64,000 bases of DNA from contig CAZQKX010000015.1 in assembly GCA_964594065.1 (NCBI GenBank), positions 1 through 64,000 of the forward strand. Direction: 5' to 3'. The translations under genes and the position numbers were made by a program. Every line of letters begins with the position of its first letter. Positions within the stretch are counted from its first letter, which is position 1. The DNA comes from 4572-13 sp964594065 (lineage in GTDB: Bacteria > Planctomycetota > Phycisphaerae > Sedimentisphaerales > Anaerohalosphaeraceae). The notes beneath the pieces are model-generated. The model saw only the letters and a program-made list of their open reading frames with translations, made no database searches and was not told where the DNA came from. Of this stretch, positions 60,273 through 64,000 are shown piece after piece.

Positions 60273-63200
60273 TTAATCTTCAGTTGGCCCTATAATGTCA
60301 TCTTCTAAAACCTTCAAAGGATCCATCGGTTCCGGGTCAACTCCGGGCCAATCCTGCATCCGCTGGAATTTGTCTTCCATTTCTTCGAATTCAATCCTGT
60401 ACTTATCTGAAACGCGGCGAATATCTTCCAAGCCCTCAACCTGGTCACTGGGCCGAATAATATTGGCTTTGACGAAAATATAGAGCTTGCCTTGCTCGTC
60501 CGCGTCATCAACATCTCTAAACAATCCGCCGACAAGAGGGAGATCACCTAATATAGGAACTTTATTCTGCGTTTTTGATTGTTTAACTTTCTCCAAACCA
60601 CCCAAAATAATCGTTGTTCCGTCAGGAATGGTTGACACTGTAACTATGTTTGTTGTTGTTCGATCAGGGGGATAAGGAACATCTGTTGTCCCTCCTGCAC
60701 CATCCGCAATCGCAATTGTCCTGGCAGTTGTACCAAAGTCAGTTCTATTTAATGTAATTTCGAGCCGCAACATATCGCCCTTACTAATATGCGGCTTAAT
60801 CGTAAGGGTTACGTCAGCTATGTAATCCTTAAAGACCGCTTGTTGTGAAGTTGTTGATGTTTGAGTCGCAGTTCCTGGAATCACACTTGTTTGAATTTCT
60901 GCAACCGCAACAGTATCTTCTGTTTTGATTTCACCTTCCTGGTTATCATTTACAAGAATCTTCGGCCTTGCCATAACTCGACCATATTCATTTTTTTGCA
61001 TTGCTGTCAATAAGCCCTGAATCAAATCACTATTAAAAAATCCTGTAAAAGTACCGGCGCCTGTAGCTGCATGTGCATATCGGTCTACAGAAAAACTAGT
61101 GGTGCCGGCCAAGTTACTGATACTTGTAGAAGCACCACCAAGGCTACCTGTTGTGCCAGGCCGGAGATCAAGATCTGAATATGTTTTTGAAATCAAGTCA
61201 AGTTCAAATTTAAACTGGTCATCCTTCGTTATTTCGACCAATGTACAATCCAGCAGTACCTGTGGGCGGTATTCATCCAATTCGCTAATCAGTTCGCTGA
61301 TCCACTGCTGGTTTCGCTTGTTGGCATAGACGATCAAGGAATAAGACATTTCGTCCGGAATAACACGTATCTTCTGCTCTTCCAGCGTTGGAACATTTGC
61401 CGCTGAAGCGCCGGAAGTCTGAATTTTCGCATCCGGTGCGGATTTCTTGCCGACTTCTTCAACAGTCTCCTGGATCAGTTTTTCAAGGACTCCTGCCAAT
61501 TCTATGGGGTCCTGATTTTCAAGAGCATAGACCACATAGGGTGTCGTGGTTGTTTCCGGCACGCGGTCGGCGTGGGCGATCAGCAAGGCGATGGCACTAT
61601 GCTGCCTTGGTGTGGCATAGACCAGCAGTGAATTGGTCGCTTCCAGCACGGCGATCTGCGGCTGCTGCTGGGTAATATCACCTGCCTGCCCCCCCTCTGA
61701 ACCCATGCCCAGCAGTGTCGGCGCCGCAGCCGGCGCTTGTGCAGATGACTGCGGCTGTGCAGTCCGTGACGTGCGGTTGGACGATCTCGATGGTGTGCGG
61801 CTGCTGCGGGACGATGAAGTGCCCGAGACACTCTCTCGTGAGATCAGCCCCAGTTCGGTCATGGTGTCGATGATCTCCTGGGTATCGACATATTGGATCT
61901 CATATTCACGGATCGTCCGCTGGTCTTTTTGTATCACATCGACATGCGCGATCACCAGTTCGATGGCCAGATGCTGTTCCTCGGTCGCATTGACCAGCAG
62001 TGAATTGGTCGCCGGACGAATGGACATGTTCGGCTGACCGCCGCCACTCTTTGCCGAAGCAGCAGATGACGCGGTTGGAGCCTTGGCCGGAGCCTTCGAT
62101 CTTGGATCACGTGCAGTAGTAGCCGATGTCGGGGCAGAAACTTTGACACTGGCAAGGCCCAGTTCATTCAGAACATTGACCACTTCGACCGCTTCGACAT
62201 ACTGAATAATATATTCCTTGACATATTTCAGATCAAACTGCGGCACATCCAGGGTGTCGATCAGTTGTTCCAGTGTCTTGATCTGTCCCTCTGTGCCGAT
62301 CATCAGGAGACGATTGGTTCGATCGTCGGTATCGACATACACAGTATCTTTTTTCACCGGCCCGGCCACTTGTTTCGTATCAACCGGTACCTGCTTGGTA
62401 ACGGTTCGGCCCGTTCGTGGATCGCGCGTTTTTACCGGACGGGTCTTTGGCTTAGCGGTCGTTGCAGCCGGAGCTCCGACCTGCATGGAAACGCCGTCCA
62501 TTTGGGCAACCAGCTTGGTGAGCTTGGCGACCAGATCGGCGGCCTGCATATATTTGAGCTGGCGATATTCGAATTTCTTCTCCTGACCGGGCACATCCAC
62601 CATCTCAAGGATCCCGCGGACCCGCTCCATGCGATACGCATAATCGGTAACGATCAGGGTGTTGGTCGATGCAACCGAATCAAAGTCGGCCCCTAAATTC
62701 AACCCCTTTAACAACGTTTGAGCCGTGGCGATATCGATATAATTAAGCTGAAAAACACTGCTGACAATAATATCACCCGGTTGAACCGCATCGCCGGGTT
62801 TCACCAAAGTGGCATCAACCTTGGTAATATCCGCGGATTTTCTGATCGTTACCAAATCGCCGCGGCGTGTCATGATAAAGCCGCGAAATCGAAGAACCGA
62901 TTCAAGCAAAGCATACAGATCTTTAACTTTGATCTGTCCATTATTAATTTTCAATGTGACCTTTTGATTTTTCAGAATTGCCGGATCGTACATATAATTC
63001 AGGCCCAGCTGCTTGCCCACCAAGTCCACCAGCCAGTCAAGCATTACTTCCTGCGGCACATCAATGATCGTGTCCAGCATCTCTTCGCCAAGTTCTTCTT
63101 CAATAGCTTTCTCATACTCCGTCTTGCTTTCTTTGGTTTCATCACTCTTGGTAGTGATGATCTTTGGTGTCGGAGTATCGACCGGTTTTTCAGGCGTTTT

Positions 63201-64000
63201 TTCCTGGGGCTCAATCGGCTCAGCGGGGGGCGTTTTCTGTGTCTGTGCAGCAGCCATCTGCTGACGGAGAATCGCATTTTCACGCTGAAGCCTTAAGACC
63301 TCAGAAACAGAGTCGGAACCCTGGGCTTCTTTAACGGGCACAATCGGTTCTTTTGTCTGCTGCGTTTCCGGCTTCTGAGCTGACTTTGAAAGCATCTCCA
63401 TCACTTTTTTGAGCGGGTCTTCCTGGGCGGAAGGCCGTGGGGCTTTCGGTGCTTTGGGCTTGACTTTGGGGCGAGGTATCACATCTGTATCAGATTCTTG
63501 TTCCTGTTTTACTTTTTCAGGAACCGCTTGCGGCTGAAGCTGTTCTCCGGCTTTTGGAGAGTCCTGTGTTTTCTTCTGTTCATCGATAAGCGACTTGAGC
63601 AGTTCGTCTCCAATATACTCTTCGGTTGTATTCGGTTCCGTACCGATCAGGTCCATCAAATCTTCCCCTTTGGTTTTTTCCTGGGGAGTAATCTGTGTAA
63701 CGGCTGCAGCCTCGGTCTGCTGCTCTTTTTCAAGCAGTTCGGCCATGACCTCTTCCAGCGACTTTTCCTGCTTTACTTGTTCAGGCGTTTCTTCAACAAC
63801 TTCTACGATCGGCGGCTTTGGCTCGGTGCCGGATTCATCCTGGACGACTGGTTCGGAGGGCTGTTGGGAGAGGTTCTGTATCCACTCTTGAAAAGCAGCT
63901 TCAATTTCAGCCAATACTTTTTCCGATGCGATCGCGATCAGCTTGTTATCCAGTACATCGATGATCGCAAGGTTTTCGGATTTTTTGGGCGGAGCATCCA
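60273..64000 (-). CDS. gspD: T2SS secretin GspD, N-terminus outside the window
   Basis: Outer membrane secretin, incomplete: the frame is open through 64000, so the true start lies beyond the window; the TTG at 63914 is not convincing. More than 1240 codons are present. Order: an acidic Glu/Pro/Gln-rich stretch (~330 residues), N0 (LVDLVGKQLGLNYMYDP), then five N-domain-type repeats (for example VFQLNYIDIATAQTLLKG, KEYIIQYVEAVEVVNVL, REYEIQYVDTQEIIDTM, YVVYALENQDPIELAGVL) separated by Ser/Thr/Arg-rich linkers, and the secretin domain with PQVLLDCTLVEIT, VMARPKILVNDNQEG and VPILGDLPLVGGLFR. Typical GspD has three N repeats and about 650 residues. Confidence 0.93.
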   Translation of the reverse strand, partial: DAPPKKSENLAIIDVLDNKLIAIASEKVLAEIEAAFQEWIQNLSQQPSEPVVQDESGTEPKPPIVEVVEETPEQVKQEKSLEEVMAELLEKEQQTEAAAVTQITPQEKTKGEDLMDLIGTEPNTTEEYIGDELLKSLIDEQKKTQDSPKAGEQLQPQAVPEKVKQEQESDTDVIPRPKVKPKAPKAPRPSAQEDPLKKVMEMLSKSAQKPETQQTKEPIVPVKEAQGSDSVSEVLRLQRENAILRQQMAAAQTQKTPPAEPIEPQEKTPEKPVDTPTPKIITTKSDETKESKTEYEKAIEEELGEEMLDTIIDVPQEVMLDWLVDLVGKQLGLNYMYDPAILKNQKVTLKINNGQIKVKDLYALLESVLRFRGFIMTRRGDLVTIRKSADITKVDATLVKPGDAVQPGDIIVSSVFQLNYIDIATAQTLLKGLNLGADFDSVASTNTLIVTDYAYRMERVRGILEMVDVPGQEKKFEYRQLKYMQAADLVAKLTKLVAQMDGVSMQVGAPAATTAKPKTRPVKTRDPRTGRTVTKQVPVDTKQVAGPVKKDTVYVDTDDRTNRLLMIGTEGQIKTLEQLIDTLDVPQFDLKYVKEYIIQYVEAVEVVNVLNELGLASVKVSAPTSATTARDPRSKAPAKAPTASSAASAKSGGGQPNMSIRPATNSLLVNATEEQHLAIELVIAHVDVIQKDQRTIREYEIQYVDTQEIIDTMTELGLISRESVSGTSSSRSSRTPSRSSNRTSRTAQPQSSAQAPAAAPTLLGMGSEGGQAGDITQQQPQIAVLEATNSLLVYATPRQHSAIALLIAHADRVPETTTTPYVVYALENQDPIELAGVLEKLIQETVEEVGKKSAPDAKIQTSGASAANVPTLEEQKIRVIPDEMSYSLIVYANKRNQQWISELISELDEYRPQVLLDCTLVEITKDDQFKFELDLISKTYSDLDLRPGTTGSLGGASTSISNLAGTTSFSVDRYAHAATGAGTFTGFFNSDLIQGLLTAMQKNEYGRVMARPKILVNDNQEGEIKTEDTVAVAEIQTSVIPGTATQTSTTSQQAVFKDYIADVTLTIKPHISKGDMLRLEITLNRTDFGTTARTIAIADGAGGTTDVPYPPDRTTTNIVTVSTIPDGTTIILGGLEKVKQSKTQNKVPILGDLPLVGGLFRDVDDADEQGKLYIFVKANIIRPSDQVEGLEDIRRVSDKYRIEFEEMEDKFQRMQDWPGVDPEPMDPLKVLEDDIIGPTED

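Noticed and set aside
63912..63914. TTG at 63914 as the start of gspD
   Set aside because: The same frame is open for 28 further codons to the window edge and the region lacks a signal peptide, so the true start lies outside.

Overview
The window looks like a chromosomal stretch of a mesophilic, probably fermentative member of the Planctomycetota, most likely class Phycisphaerae. This is inferred from gene content only. The pointers are solitary 'prepilin-type' pseudopilin genes with H-X9-DG-like C-termini, a PEP-CTERM exported protein, a Tat-exported Gfo/Idh/MocA oxidoreductase, GH29 and beta-helix polysaccharide enzymes, a T2SS operon with a very large secretin, and an Rnf ion-pumping complex next to acetate kinase. 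I see no rRNA, tRNA, CRISPR array, transposase or phage gene.

Layout. 0-2.5 kb: a glutamine amidotransferase converging on a lipoprotein/homocysteine methyltransferase pair. 2.5-6.5 kb: an AT-rich accessory patch with a Fic protein, a 29-codon relic of the acetate kinase start, a solitary pseudopilin, an 8-bp tandem array and intact ackA. 6.5-11.7 kb: a membrane C39-like protease, RNase R, ribosomal protein S20 and a TPR protein. 11.9-29 kb: a polysaccharide and envelope region. It holds two beta-helix proteins, two divergent fatty acid desaturases, two solitary pseudopilins, an operon of two ankyrin lipoproteins and an alpha-L-fucosidase, glyA, a Tat-type oxidoreductase, a PEP-CTERM protein and a decayed gene. 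29.4-37.8 kb: a cold shock protein, a second Gfo/Idh/MocA protein, then the rnfCDGEAB operon led by an RseC-like membrane protein and faced by apbE, whose product would flavinylate RnfG and RnfD. 37.9-47.3 kb: a radical SAM protein, a CapK-like ligase gene broken by an in-frame stop, two tandem GT4 and four tandem GT2 glycosyltransferases. 47.3-50.7 kb: rseP and dxr. 50.8-64 kb: gspD-E-(four-helix-bundle)-F-G-H-I-J-K-L-M of a type II secretion system; gspD runs off the window edge.

How it fits together. AckA would make ATP from acetyl phosphate, and Rnf would couple ferredoxin and NAD to an ion gradient. The secretion system, the exported glycosidase and beta-helix proteins and the glycosyltransferases suggest an organism that degrades polysaccharides outside the cell and builds a surface glycan.

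Most interesting signals. (1) A four-helix-bundle gene sits in the normally adjacent gspE/gspF junction and is bracketed by 28-bp arrays of four 7-bp units. (2) A wider family of 7-8 bp tandem arrays tends to begin at the stop codon of the preceding gene, including inside rnf. (3) A relic of the ackA 5' end lies upstream of a pseudopilin placed between it and intact ackA. (4) Three genes have a -10 box only 8-9 nt from the start codon and no Shine-Dalgarno, which suggests leaderless mRNAs. (5) The secretin (five N-domain repeats) and RseP (four PDZ-like modules) are unusually elaborated.
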